64,000 nucleotides of DNA from Planctomycetales bacterium (GCA_027449865.1 DAIDKV010000184.1:31510-95509), one strand, 5' to 3'. Shown: positions 28,393 to 37,194, numbered from the stretch's first letter. Numbers and translations: made by a program. The notes: generated from the letters alone by a model not told the origin.

Positions 28393-29759
28393 CGATCGCC
28401 GGCCCTCTCACGCGCCTTCAGGACATCCGGACCCCGCGGGGGAAGGCCCCGGGAGACCCGGCGCGCCTGCTCCTCGCCCATGATCCGGAGGAGCCGGCGC
28501 CCGACGCGCTCCGCCCAGACCCGCGACCCCAACGCCGAGAAATGCCCGTCGCCGATGGCGTCGTTGAACAGTGGGCATCCCATCGGCCTCGCCCTTCGGA
28601 GCTGCCCCTCGATCACCCGATCCAGGTGCGCATCGATGAAATCCTCCGTCGGGTCCAGCAGGAAAATGCTGTTGATATCCAGCTCGTTCGCGATCAACCC
28701 GGGATAGAATCCGGGGCGTCGCTTGCCGAGCAACCCCGGCGCGTAGGGGGCTGGGGCGATGAGGTACGGCCATTCGCGGGCGGCGCAGAAGGCCCCAATC
28801 TTCTCCAGCCAGTATTTTCCCTCGCCCCAGTCGCCGAGCCCGCGCGTTGGGACGGCGTGCAGGTCGCCGAAGTCGTTGCAGAAGAGGCTGATGACCACGA
28901 AGTGGGGCGGGAATCGATCGGCGAACGCGATCATCGCGTGATAATACTGCTCGGGCGAGTAGCCGAGAACGCCCGTGTTCAGCACCGAGGCCCGGCATCC
29001 CACCCGGCCTTCGAGGTAGCGGCGCAGGGATTCCGGCGGAGTCTCGTCGTCGCCAATGAAGAGACCCTGCATGAACGAGTCGCCCAGGACCATCACGCGG
29101 AAGGGAGCCCGCGGATCCGGCTCGGGCCCACGCAAACCCCAGGAGCTGGTCGTCTGGCGAGAGGTCGCGACCGGGATTCCCGTCGTCCCCTCGATCGCCT
29201 GAGCGAGCCCTGGTCCGTCCGGAACGAGGAAGAAGAACGGCACGCCCCCCTTGAGCGAGATCTGCGAGAGCCAGATCGATCGGGTGAGGGGCCGGAGCCG
29301 ATACGATCGCCCCGAGTCGTCGGCCTCGAAGACCGTCGACGGGAGCAGCAGGGTGAGGTCGTAGTTCCCCCACCGGAGCAGGCCGTGATCGGGATCGAGC
29401 CCGGCGTATCTCAGAAGCTTCCGAATCGGCGGATCAGCCTCGGCGTAGACCCGCGCCAGCCCGCGCCGGGTTTCCTCGATGCCGAGTTCGCGGCGCCGCC
29501 TCCAGGCTTCGTCAACCTCCTCACGCGGCCTGGGCAGGCCAAAAAACCTCCGAACAACCTGGCGAGCCCCCCACACTGTGACCGCCGCGCCATAACGTCC
29601 CCAGGGCGACGACGCCAGGATCGCCGCGACCACGACCGCCGTTCCCGCGACGATCCACCGCCGAAACCACTTCTGCCGGTCCCGCGACCGCGCCGCGAAC
29701 GGCAAAACGAGCTGGCGCACAGCGGCGTGGCTTCTTCGAGAACGTGGCTGGCTGATCAT
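28389..29759 (-). CDS. Membrane-anchored SGNH hydrolase-like protein, paralogue 1 of 3
   Basis: First gene of the three-gene run, 456 residues from the ATG at 29759. A GTG at 29798, with a better-placed AGGGGTGA, would add 13 residues and cannot be excluded. A membrane helix lies at about residues 35-53 from the ATG. SGNH blocks are MVLGDSFMQGLF, NTGVLGYSPEQYY, SLFCNDF and GDGHFSALG. The C-terminus has a 20-residue basic tail absent from the others. Three coupled paralogues suggest a multi-subunit complex or three related substrates, for example positions on an exopolysaccharide. Confidence 0.85.
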   Translation of the reverse strand: MISQPRSRRSHAAVRQLVLPFAARSRDRQKWFRRWIVAGTAVVVAAILASSPWGRYGAAVTVWGARQVVRRFFGLPRPREEVDEAWRRRRELGIEETRRGLARVYAEADPPIRKLLRYAGLDPDHGLLRWGNYDLTLLLPSTVFEADDSGRSYRLRPLTRSIWLSQISLKGGVPFFFLVPDGPGLAQAIEGTTGIPVATSRQTTSSWGLRGPEPDPRAPFRVMVLGDSFMQGLFIGDDETPPESLRRYLEGRVGCRASVLNTGVLGYSPEQYYHAMIAFADRFPPHFVVISLFCNDFGDLHAVPTRGLGDWGEGKYWLEKIGAFCAAREWPYLIAPAPYAPGLLGKRRPGFYPGLIANELDINSIFLLDPTEDFIDAHLDRVIEGQLRRARPMGCPLFNDAIGDGHFSALGSRVWAERVGRRLLRIMGEEQARRVSRGLPPRGPDVLKARERAGDR

Positions 29760-29950
29760 GAGAGCATCGTCGCGGGACAAAAACCGTCGGGACTCCACTC
29801 GTCACCCCTGCTCATGCTCCAGGATATAGGCGATCCTCAACCGAATGAAGCCGGTCGTCCCGAGCCCCGACCCATCGGCCCTGGATCGAGGTGGCAGGGC
29901 CCGCGACGGGCGGATAGGATGGCCTTCTTCGACCACGAGGAGCCGTCGGG

Positions 29951-31462
29951 ATGTTCGAGGAGCTCTACGATCGCCTGGGGATCGCCGCGCTGGATCGTGC
30001 CGTTCCCGCGTCTGCCGGGGTCGAGTTCCTCCGCCCGGTTAACCCGGCCACAGGCAAGCCCATGCCGGTGGTCCGGGCGATATCGGCCGAGGAATACGAG
30101 GCGATGGCCGATCGGTCGGTCGCGGCGTTTCGCGAGTGGCGGATGGTCCCGCCGCCTCGGCGGGGCGAGGTCGTCCGCCGGATCGGCGAGGCGCTCCGCG
30201 CCAAAAAGGCCGACCTGGGCCTGCTCATCACACTCGAAACCGGGAAGATCCGGACCGAGGGCGAGGGCGAGGTTCAGGAGATGATCGACATGGCCGACTT
30301 CGCCGTGGGGCTCTCGCGCCAGCTCCACGGCCTGACGATCGCCAGCGAGCGGCCTCGCCACCGGATGATGGAGCAGTGGCACCCGCTCGGACCGGTCGGG
30401 ATCATCACCGCCTTCAACTTCCCGGCCGCGGTCTGGGCCTGGAACGCCATGATCGCCGCCGTCTGCGGCGATACGATGATCTGGAAGCCCTCGCCGCGCA
30501 CTCCGCTCACCGCCCTCGCCGTGCAGAAGATCGTTGACGAGGTTGTTCGGAGCGTGGATCTCCCGTGCGAGGGCGTCTTCCAGCTCGCGCCGGCCGACGA
30601 GGCGATCGGCCGTCGGATGCTCGAAGACCGGCGGCTCCCCCTGATCTCGGCTACGGGAAGTTGCCGGCTCGGCCGGGTCGTCGGCGAGGTCGTCGGGCGT
30701 CGATTGGGGCGGTCGCTCCTCGAACTCGGCGGGAACAACGCGATCGTGATCGCGCCCTCGGCCGACCTTGAACTGGCGATCCGCGCCACGGTCTTCGCGG
30801 CGGTCGGGACCGCCGGCCAGCGCTGCACCTCGGCACGCCGGCTGATCGTCCACGAATCGATCCACGACCAGGTCCTCGATCGCCTGACCGCGGCCTATCA
30901 GCGTGTCCGGATCGGCGACCCGTGGGAAGACGGCGTTTTGATGGGGCCGCTGATCGGAGAAGGCTCGATCGCCGCGATGCGCGCGGCCCTCGACGCCGCG
31001 ATCGCGCAGGGCGGAGAGATCGTCTTCGGCGGCAACCGCCTCGATCGCCCTGGCTTCTTCGTCGAGCCGGCGCTGGTGAAGGCCGATCCGTCGATGCCGA
31101 TCGTCGGCGAGGAAACCTTCGCTCCGATCCTCCACGTGATGAAGTACCGGACCATCGACGAGGCGATCGCCATCCAGAACGCCGTCGAACAGGGACTGAC
31201 CTCGGCCATCTTCACCAGCGACCTCCGCGAGGCCGAGCAGTTCCTCTCGCCCGAGGGCTCCGACTGCGGAATCGCGAACGTCAACATCGGAACCTCGGGT
31301 GCCGAAATCGGCGGGGCGTTCGGCGGGGAGAAATCCACCGGCGGCGGCCGAGAGGCCGGCTCCGACTCGTGGAAGCTCTACATGCGCCGGCAGACCTGCA
31401 CAATCAACCACGGCCGAGACCTGCCACTGGCCCAGGGCGTCCAGTTCGATCTGGATTCCTGA
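29951..31462 (+). CDS. Aldehyde dehydrogenase, ALDH7 type
   Basis: A 503-residue NAD-dependent aldehyde dehydrogenase. GIITAFNFPAAVWAWN is the coenzyme loop, LELGGNNAIVI carries the general base Glu258, and GTAGQRCTSARRLI has catalytic Cys292. The ATGSCRLGR and SDCGIANVNIGTSGAEIGGAF segments point to the ALDH7 group, whose members oxidise alpha-aminoadipic semialdehyde in lysine catabolism, or betaine aldehyde. No lysine pathway gene is adjacent, so the substrate is inferred only from the subgroup. A GAGGAG ribosome site lies 8 bases before the ATG. Its 3' end overlaps the convergent mfnB-like gene by 59 bases. Confidence 0.92.
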   Translation: MFEELYDRLGIAALDRAVPASAGVEFLRPVNPATGKPMPVVRAISAEEYEAMADRSVAAFREWRMVPPPRRGEVVRRIGEALRAKKADLGLLITLETGKIRTEGEGEVQEMIDMADFAVGLSRQLHGLTIASERPRHRMMEQWHPLGPVGIITAFNFPAAVWAWNAMIAAVCGDTMIWKPSPRTPLTALAVQKIVDEVVRSVDLPCEGVFQLAPADEAIGRRMLEDRRLPLISATGSCRLGRVVGEVVGRRLGRSLLELGGNNAIVIAPSADLELAIRATVFAAVGTAGQRCTSARRLIVHESIHDQVLDRLTAAYQRVRIGDPWEDGVLMGPLIGEGSIAAMRAALDAAIAQGGEIVFGGNRLDRPGFFVEPALVKADPSMPIVGEETFAPILHVMKYRTIDEAIAIQNAVEQGLTSAIFTSDLREAEQFLSPEGSDCGIANVNIGTSGAEIGGAFGGEKSTGGGREAGSDSWKLYMRRQTCTINHGRDLPLAQGVQFDLDS

Positions 31463-32153
31463 TCGGTACGTCGTCGGCACCCGCCGCACGGACCAGCCGG
31501 GCGACCCGATCGGGGTCGATCGCCCGAATCCGATCGCCTCCCTCACACGCCGCGCCCCGGACCGCGAAGAGATCCGGCTCCATCGATCGGAGTCGTCGGA
31601 TTCGCTCCTCGTCGAGCGAACCAGCGATCGCGACAAATCGGCCGAACGCTCTCACCCGGTCGATCCTGTCTCGCCATTCGCGATCAGGAACCGCAATCGG
31701 GCGAGACTTGTCGAAGGTATCGAACAGAACGCCCGCGCAGTCGGCGATCGTCGCGGCCTCGTCGATCACGGCGAACGGATCGGGCGCCCCGGCGGTTCGC
31801 CAATCGAGATAGGCGACGGCCACCCAGCCTGGCCCGGTTTCAAACCGCGCCCGGAGATCCGACCATCGCTCGCGCCAGTGCTCGCCCGAGCCGGCCAGAC
31901 CAATCTTCCGATGGCGAATCCCCTCCCAGCCTTCGCGTGGGAGATCGCCCGTCGACCACTCGACCAGTTCGCCGAGGGCGACGCTCAGGATCGTGGAATC
32001 GGGGATCGCGGCGCGCACCTCGCGCCAGACATCGACGGAAGCCCTCCCGAGCGATCCCCGGGAAGGTTCCTTGACGTCGACAATCGCCGCGCCCCCCTCA
32101 ACGGCGGCGCGGGCCTCGGACGCGGATCGGACGCTGACAAGTAACCTGGCCAC
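31404..32153 (-). CDS. MfnB-like (5-formylfuran-3-yl)methyl phosphate synthase (DUF556)
   Basis: A 249-residue TIM-barrel protein. The N-terminus LLVSVRSASEARAAVEGGA followed by AIVDVKEPSRGSLGRA is the diagnostic DUF556/MfnB pattern, with the Schiff-base lysine in DVKEP. MfnB condenses two glyceraldehyde 3-phosphate molecules in the first step of methanofuran-type cofactor synthesis. Planctomycetes carry tetrahydromethanopterin/methanofuran-linked C1 genes, so this fits formaldehyde oxidation or detoxification. The last 20 codons overlap the convergent aldehyde dehydrogenase gene; that tail (after about residue 232) is Gly/Arg-rich and beyond the usual family end. Confidence 0.88.
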   Translation of the reverse strand: MARLLVSVRSASEARAAVEGGAAIVDVKEPSRGSLGRASVDVWREVRAAIPDSTILSVALGELVEWSTGDLPREGWEGIRHRKIGLAGSGEHWRERWSDLRARFETGPGWVAVAYLDWRTAGAPDPFAVIDEAATIADCAGVLFDTFDKSRPIAVPDREWRDRIDRVRAFGRFVAIAGSLDEERIRRLRSMEPDLFAVRGAACEGGDRIRAIDPDRVARLVRAAGADDVPIRNPDRTGRPGPVAGLGRG

Positions 32154-32170
32154 GAGATGAGATGGTCGAT

Positions 32171-32743
32171 TCAGGCCAGGTCGGCGACCTCAACCGGAGC
32201 TTCGGCCTCGGGCGCCGCGGTCGACCAGGCCCGCGAGACGGCCCGCTCGATCACAGGCCCCACCCCGAAGAGCACGCAGGTTCCGAGAAGGTCGGCCGCC
32301 AGCGTGTTCTGGTAGAACGGGATCGCCTTGATGTAGCAGTCGACCAGTCCGGCGAGGTTCATCGGGTAGAGCTGGCCCTCGGCCCAGACTCCAAAATTGG
32401 TCGTGGCGAAAAACAGCGTCGACCCGGCCAGGCCGAGCCCAGGCGCCATCCAGAGGCGGAAACCGGGGCGCCTCGCCAGCGGACCAAGGAGCGTCAGGGC
32501 CGCGAAGGATCCGTAGACGGTCCACCGTTCCAGGCTGGTGATCGGATAGCTGCCCGCGAAGTGGATGAATGCGTCGGAGATCCCCATCGCGGCGAGCGGG
32601 ACGAGCCAGGCCCACCTCCAGGACATCCTCGCCCCGGCGTAGATCGCCACGGCACCAACGGGGACGAAGTTCCACAACGCCAGGTCGTGGGAAATCAGTC
32701 GGCAGGCGACCGCCAGCGCGACGAGCACAAGGCCGGTGAACAT
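32171..32743 (-). CDS. Small integral membrane protein, DUF6580-like
   Basis: A 190-residue membrane protein with about five or six hydrophobic segments. It starts MFTGLVLVALAVACRLISH and contains NFVPVGAVAIYAGARM and TTNFGVWAEGQLYP. The arrangement resembles the DUF6580 putative transport family, which looks like an ECF-transporter substrate-binding subunit; the substrate is unknown. The ATG at 32743 is chosen because the first helix follows directly; the upstream open frame to 32941 includes repeat DNA and is unlikely to be translated. It starts 17 bases downstream of where the mfnB-like gene begins, on the same strand and upstream of it, so the two could be one transcript. Confidence 0.75.
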   Translation of the reverse strand: MFTGLVLVALAVACRLISHDLALWNFVPVGAVAIYAGARMSWRWAWLVPLAAMGISDAFIHFAGSYPITSLERWTVYGSFAALTLLGPLARRPGFRLWMAPGLGLAGSTLFFATTNFGVWAEGQLYPMNLAGLVDCYIKAIPFYQNTLAADLLGTCVLFGVGPVIERAVSRAWSTAAPEAEAPVEVADLA

Positions 32744-32830
32744 GGCAGGAGACCTTTCTGGATCGCGTTCGTTCAAGGCTATCAATCTAATCGCTGGCCG
32801 ATCGGCATTCAACCTGGATAAGCTGACTCG

Positions 32831-32975
32831 GAGAACAGTCAGGGCCCTTTCCTTCTCGGACCTCACTCCAGAATCGAAGATCCGGAGGAACCACGAAAAA
32901 CACGAAGGGCACGAAAATGGGAAAGAATCGCATTCCTTCATGATGGGAGAACGGTCAGGGCCCTTTCCTTCTCGG
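32831..32975. repeat. Direct repeat of about 30 bases flanking a GGAACCACGAAA-type repeat
   Basis: The two direct copies (32831-32860 and 32947-32975) differ at one base in the GAACAGTC/GAACGGTC part. The intervening element at 32882-32917 (CCGGAGGAACCACGAAAAAC and onward) belongs to the same family as the arms at 51579-51614 and 51741-51776. The direct copies could mark an insertion of the middle segment or a local duplication. Confidence 0.7.
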
Positions 32976-32987
32976 AATGCCCGGGAA

Positions 32988-33127
32988 ACGGGGACTGGCT
33001 ACGGAGCGCGGCGCAGGTGCCTGTCCCCATTTCGTGGGCCATCCGGTGCTGGTCCTGAACGCGGAGGTAAAAGGGTCGAGTGAATAAGGACAGCGACCGG
33101 TCGAAGAGGACCGGAGCCAGTCCCCGT
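32988..33127. repeat. MITE-like element with 17-base inverted ends
   Basis: ACGGGGACTGGCTACGG at 32988-33004 is repeated inverted at 33111-33127 (CCGGAGCCAGTCCCCGT) with one mismatch. The 140-base unit has no coding capacity. The inner part includes GGTGCCTGTCCCCAT, itself partly similar to the ends. It may be a miniature inverted-repeat element or a structured RNA; no target duplication is clear. Confidence 0.6.
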
Positions 33128-33232
33128 TGACCCGACCAGGGTGAAAAAGAACCGGCCCTGGCTGATGATTCGGGCGGCGTCCGGCCGATCCCAATCGGGC
33201 CCTACCCGATCGACCTTGTTCTCTTGCCGAAC

Positions 33233-33781
33233 ATGGAACCATCCCGTCGACAATTTTTGATAGCCGTCGGCCTGAGCGCCACGCCTGGATGCGCCCAGGC
33301 ACCCGCGCGACCGGCGCGGACTCCAATCCGACCGCTGATCCAACCCCCCGACGATCCCGATCCCGGGCGTCTCATTCCACCCGAGGAGCTCCAGGGGATT
33401 CGAGACCGGATCATCGAGGCCCACAACACGATACGCGCTAAGGTCAAGCTCGGTAAACTGGTCCCCAGCCGCAAGCTGACCCTCGCCGCCCAGGCTCACG
33501 CCGAGGACATGGCCGCCCGCCGAAAGATGTCGCACACCGGAGGCGACGGCTCGTCGCCCGCCGACCGGGTCAAGGGGCGAGGTTATCGGTATCGGCGAGT
33601 CGGTGAGAACGTCGCCTATGGCCATTTCACCGAGGATCGGGTGATGAAGGGCTGGATGGAGAGCCGGCACCACAAAGACAACATCCTCGGAGGTTTCACC
33701 GAGATCGGAGTCGGTTGCGCCGTCGGCGAGGACGGCAAACGCTATTGGTGCGTCAATTTCGGACTTCCCGCGACCCGATGA
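33233..33781 (+). CDS. Exported CAP/SCP-domain protein
   Basis: A 182-residue protein with a twin-arginine-like signal that ends in a possible lipobox (SRRQFLIAVGLSATPGC). A CAP domain follows: IIEAHNTIRAKVKLGKL with the first conserved His, LAAQAHAEDMAA, HTGGDGSSPADRV, VGENVAYG, GWMESRHHKDNIL with the second His, and GVGCAVGEDGKRYWCVNFG. Bacterial CAP proteins bind lipids or cell-wall ligands or act as proteases; no specific role is known here. The ATG at 33233 is preferred over a TTG nine bases earlier. Confidence 0.88.
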   Translation: MEPSRRQFLIAVGLSATPGCAQAPARPARTPIRPLIQPPDDPDPGRLIPPEELQGIRDRIIEAHNTIRAKVKLGKLVPSRKLTLAAQAHAEDMAARRKMSHTGGDGSSPADRVKGRGYRYRRVGENVAYGHFTEDRVMKGWMESRHHKDNILGGFTEIGVGCAVGEDGKRYWCVNFGLPATR

Positions 33782-33891
33782 TCGCCGACCGGTCCCCGAT
33801 CCGGCGGGTATGCTTACCTGGTCGGCGCGGGGCGTCGACGGTCTTCGATGCCGCTGGATCGCCCCGACCGCCCGATGAGGAGGACCCGAAG

Positions 33892-34248
33892 ATGCGTGGG
33901 ATTCGCTATCGGTTTCTGGGAGCGGTGGTGCTGTCCGCCGGATTCCTGTCGCAGACCGGCTGCCAGACCTCGGGGAGCAAGCGTCCGGCGACGATCGTCT
34001 CGCCTGGCCCGGCCGTCTCCGATGCCGGCGAGGCCGCGGGCGAGAAATCCATCGCGGCGGCCCCGATCCGGACAACCGGCTTCGCCGCGCGCCATCCGCT
34101 GTTTTACAAGCCGAGGGAATACTGGGAGTCGTCCGGCAACCGCAAGATCGTGAAGGCCGCCGCCGCCACGTTCATCGGCGTCCCGGCGGGCCTGGTCGGC
34201 GAGGTCAAGCAGATCATCGTCGGCGCCCCGGCCAGTGCGCCCTACTAG
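33892..34248 (+). CDS. Small lipoprotein of unknown function
   Basis: A 118-residue protein with a lipoprotein signal (MRGIRYRFLGAVVLSAGF, lipobox SQTGC at about residues 20-24). A low-complexity spacer and a short conserved-looking tail, HPLFYKPREYWESSGNRKIV then a hydrophobic glycine-rich helix ending VGEVKQIIVG, follow. I recognise no family. It lies 110 bases downstream of the CAP gene on the same strand with an AGGAGGACCCGAAG ribosome region. Confidence 0.75.
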   Translation: MRGIRYRFLGAVVLSAGFLSQTGCQTSGSKRPATIVSPGPAVSDAGEAAGEKSIAAAPIRTTGFAARHPLFYKPREYWESSGNRKIVKAAAATFIGVPAGLVGEVKQIIVGAPASAPY

Positions 34249-34376
34249 ACGCTATAACCAGACAACCTTTTGTCGCATCAGCAGCGGGGCCGGGTATGCA
34301 CGAAACCAAAAATCGAAACGTCCCGGAGACCGACATACCAAAGGCGAGAGTCGTATCCGCCATCTGGACGACATTC

Positions 34377-35297
34377 CTATCCGCCGACGCTCTGAACGAA
34401 GCTCGCTCCATAGTTTGCGGCAACCTGAAACTGAAGAGCCAGGGCGTTGCTCGTCCCACCCTGCATGCCCATTTGCGTTTCCTCGGTCACTGGCCAGGCG
34501 AGACCCGATACAGGGTTACCCTCGGCCACGGTTAAGGCTGGCAAAGGTGTGTAAGCGGTAACATTGACAGAATTCCCCGTCCACGAAGAACTGATCGTGG
34601 ATCCGTTGGGGCCTGCCATGATACTCCCCGTAGGAGGGATCGACTGACCGTTGATTGTGAGATGGTCAATCGTGTTCGTGCCACCGGTGTTAATTGCTAG
34701 TGTTGGCGTAGAGAGTGTCAAGGTGGATGCAATGAACATGGGATTGATCTTGGTGGAATCCGGCGCGGAATAGGAGACGCTATAAGTCTCCTTCACATAC
34801 CAGCCAGTGAGTGGACCTGTACCATCATCGGCGATGGTATAATTGCGGTATGCGTAAAGGTCGAATGCTCCACCGATGTACCCACCGAAAACACCGCTCC
34901 AATTGATAGTCCCAGACTCATCAATCGACGTTGTATAAGAGCCTTGAGCTGCGGCGGGTGGCGCTGGGTCATTATTGTCGACGATAGAAGTCGTCGCTGT
35001 TCCACCGATCGATCCGCTCGGACCTCCCGAAGGCGTGGTGTTGGAGAGCGTGTTTGTCGCGCTATTGTCCGCCGAGACGGTAGTCGGGCTATTCGCCGAA
35101 CCAGTCTGCGAAACCGACGCGATGTCCAGATCCCCGATGCTGCCGAATGGAACACGGTAGAGCGCCGGCGCCGTCAGAGATCGCCCCTCCAACAGGCAAG
35201 CCGACTCACCAGTCATCTTCTCGGGAACGAAGCGTCGCCTCGGAGCCCTGCGATTCGAGATCGGCCGCATTCCGAGGTGGATATGGTCGCCAAACAT
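34377..35297 (-). CDS. Secreted or surface protein with planctomycete-type N-terminus
   Basis: A 306-residue protein rich in Ser, Thr, Gly and Asn, lower in GC than its neighbours. The N-terminal RRAPRRRFVPE then CLLEGRSLTAPAL resembles the RPxLExLEDRxLLS-type export motif of planctomycete surface proteins. The middle has a beta-rich GTINWSGVFGGYIGGAF domain, and the C-terminus ends QVAANYGASFVQSVGG. There is no catalytic motif. The start at 35297 has an AGGGAG ribosome site 7 bases upstream. It is followed upstream by the lipoprotein and DUF1559 genes on the same strand. Confidence 0.7.
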   Translation of the reverse strand: MFGDHIHLGMRPISNRRAPRRRFVPEKMTGESACLLEGRSLTAPALYRVPFGSIGDLDIASVSQTGSANSPTTVSADNSATNTLSNTTPSGGPSGSIGGTATTSIVDNNDPAPPAAAQGSYTTSIDESGTINWSGVFGGYIGGAFDLYAYRNYTIADDGTGPLTGWYVKETYSVSYSAPDSTKINPMFIASTLTLSTPTLAINTGGTNTIDHLTINGQSIPPTGSIMAGPNGSTISSSWTGNSVNVTAYTPLPALTVAEGNPVSGLAWPVTEETQMGMQGGTSNALALQFQVAANYGASFVQSVGG

Positions 35298-35402
35298 GAG
35301 CGACTCCCTGGTGTGAAATCGTGATGGGGACCAACCTCCCCTCCATTCGGCTCACGCGGTTCGACGCAGTGAGCCGTGAAGGAGGGGAGAATCGGGGATC
35401 AA

Positions 35403-35912
35403 TCAATCCTTCAACTCGAAGGTAAAAGTCGTGTGTTCCGCATCAACCTTCGCACTCAGATCGCTCGTCTCGGCAATCTGATATTTGCCGGGGATTGTAC
35501 TCTTGGCCTTTTTCAACGCGGCGGCCTGGACTTCGGGCGGGACTTGCCCGATGGTGTCCATCCCGTGCTCTTTCGCGAGCTTCTGGGATGCGGCTTTCAA
35601 TTCCTCTTCGTTGACCTCGCGCTGGTCAACTGTGATCTTGTAGTCGCCCGGGAGAACCCCATCGCCCGGAGTGAGCGTTGTGAGCCCCGAGAACTTGCCG
35701 TCGACAACTTCACCACTGGCGCCGGCGTTCTGGCCTTTTGCGGGTACGAAACTGATCCGGGCTTTGTTGACGGGCTGCCCCTTGTAACTCACGGTGCCGG
35801 AGACCGCGTAGCGCTTGCCCATTCCGTCGTCGGAGCATCCGATGGCGATGAGCAAGGCGGGGCCGGCGAGAAGGGCCAGGGCTCGGCGAAACAGACATCG
35901 ATTTCGCAACAT
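35403..35912 (-). CDS. Lipoprotein with carboxypeptidase-regulatory-like beta domain
   Basis: A 169-residue lipoprotein: basic start MLRNRCLFRR, hydrophobic ALALLAGPALLIA, lipobox LLIAIGC with the lipidated Cys near residue 24. The mature part has the transthyretin-like pattern VSGTVSYKGQPVNKARISFVP and GDYKITVDQREV. Such proteins are regularly encoded next to DUF1559 genes in planctomycetes, as here (the DUF1559 gene ends 172 bases upstream on the same strand). The function is unknown; they are probably cell-envelope components. The ATG at 35912 is chosen for the clean signal; the open frame runs back to 35999. Confidence 0.85.
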   Translation of the reverse strand: MLRNRCLFRRALALLAGPALLIAIGCSDDGMGKRYAVSGTVSYKGQPVNKARISFVPAKGQNAGASGEVVDGKFSGLTTLTPGDGVLPGDYKITVDQREVNEEELKAASQKLAKEHGMDTIGQVPPEVQAAALKKAKSTIPGKYQIAETSDLSAKVDAEHTTFTFELKD

Positions 35913-36084
35913 GTCATTTCTCAAGCAAGTGAATCGAGCGAAAAAATGGCATCTCGGCATGCCCAGGATTTTCTGGCTCTCCGTGAGGCAAGGGACCACC
36001 TTGCGCGGGAGCCGGTGACGACCGCCGCCGAACCGAAGCCGAGTCGTTCTCGGTCATCGGATACGCGCGGCGGTCGCGGATACA

Positions 36085-37194
36085 TCAATAAGCGTCGGAA
36101 CTGACGACTTCACCGCCGGCCCGGCTACCCAGTGCGTTGTAAGTTATTGGGTTCAGCGACGCCTTGAGGAATACGACGTGACCATCGGCAAAGAGGAAGT
36201 TGGCCCCGCCGGGATGCAGGCTCTTGAAACCCCGGCTCGCATAGCTGAAGCGGCTCTGCCAGACGGTGGTCCCAAAGCTTCCCGTGGTCAATCCGGTGTA
36301 GTAATTGATCGGAATGGTGGTGCCCGAGGCCACTCCCGTATGCCCGTACATCTCGCTGTTCGGGTCCTGAGCCGGTAGCCCCTCGCCGATCAGGATCGTA
36401 TTGCTGGTGCCGTCGGTAACACTCTGGATCGAGGCCGGCGCCCCTCGGGTCCGGTAGTCGGAGAATCCCCGCATCTGCCCCTGATCGGCGATGGCATAGG
36501 CACCGAGACCGTACGTCGACAAATTCGACGTGCCCCAGAAGCCGTCATACCCGCGACGAGGAACGCCCGGGACGAACGGCGGACCTGTCTCCCAGGGATT
36601 CGCACCCGAGAGCGGCAGGATTGCATAATTGTCCCCAAAGCTCATGTAATAGTTCGTCACGGGGACACCATACTGGCCGCCGCTCGGATTCGGCGGAGGT
36701 GTCATGATGCTGTACGTACCCTGGGCCGTTTGGAACGAGGTAATTCCGCCGGGGACCGAGCCATCGGATGGGCAGAGATAGACCGAAATGACCGTGTACC
36801 AGGCCGTGGCCCAGGCCAGATTGGCGCCGGGGCTATCTTCCTTCAGCATCATGTTGAAGGCGTTGTAGACCGTGTTCTGCTCGAGGTCAGGCATGATCAT
36901 GGCACGCCAGCTCAGTCCGCCATCCCAGGCCCATCCGTCAGGCTTGCCCTGCGCATTGGTCGCCTGCTGAGACGAAAACGACGGGACAAAGACGTTATTT
37001 GTCGAGATGTAATTGTGGACGGCCAGGCCCAGTTGCTTGAGGTTGTTGGTGCACTGTGCCCGACGAGCGGCCTCGCGCGCGGCCTGCACGGCCGGCAGAA
37101 GGAGGGCGATCAGCACGGCAATGATGGCGATGACGACGAGCAGTTCAATCAGCGTGAAACCACGCCGAGAGCCCCGAGAATCCAGGCGACTCAT
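36085..37194 (-). CDS. DUF1559 pseudopilin-like protein
   Basis: A 369-residue member of the planctomycete-expanded DUF1559 family. The N-terminus RRGFTLIELLVVIAIIAVLI is a prepilin-type methylation signal followed by the long helix AALLLPAVQAAREAARRAQC-like segment with NNLKQLGLAVHNY. The C-terminus carries the family block FADGHVVFLKASL. It should be processed by prepilin peptidase and displayed at the envelope. Neighbouring lipoprotein and Ser/Thr-rich surface protein genes on the same strand may belong to the same structure. Confidence 0.95.
   Translation of the reverse strand: MSRLDSRGSRRGFTLIELLVVIAIIAVLIALLLPAVQAAREAARRAQCTNNLKQLGLAVHNYISTNNVFVPSFSSQQATNAQGKPDGWAWDGGLSWRAMIMPDLEQNTVYNAFNMMLKEDSPGANLAWATAWYTVISVYLCPSDGSVPGGITSFQTAQGTYSIMTPPPNPSGGQYGVPVTNYYMSFGDNYAILPLSGANPWETGPPFVPGVPRRGYDGFWGTSNLSTYGLGAYAIADQGQMRGFSDYRTRGAPASIQSVTDGTSNTILIGEGLPAQDPNSEMYGHTGVASGTTIPINYYTGLTTGSFGTTVWQSRFSYASRGFKSLHPGGANFLFADGHVVFLKASLNPITYNALGSRAGGEVVSSDAY

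Larger units (their letters stand above)
32744..33232. other. Gene-free stretch packed with short repeats
   Basis: Holds two near-identical copies of a roughly 30-base sequence (GAGAACRGTCAGGGCCCTTT then CCTTCTCGGA) at 32831-32860 and 32947-32975. Between them at 32882-32917 is one copy of the GGAACCACGAAA-type repeat, and a small inverted-repeat element spans 32988-33127. No gene is supported. Confidence 0.6.
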
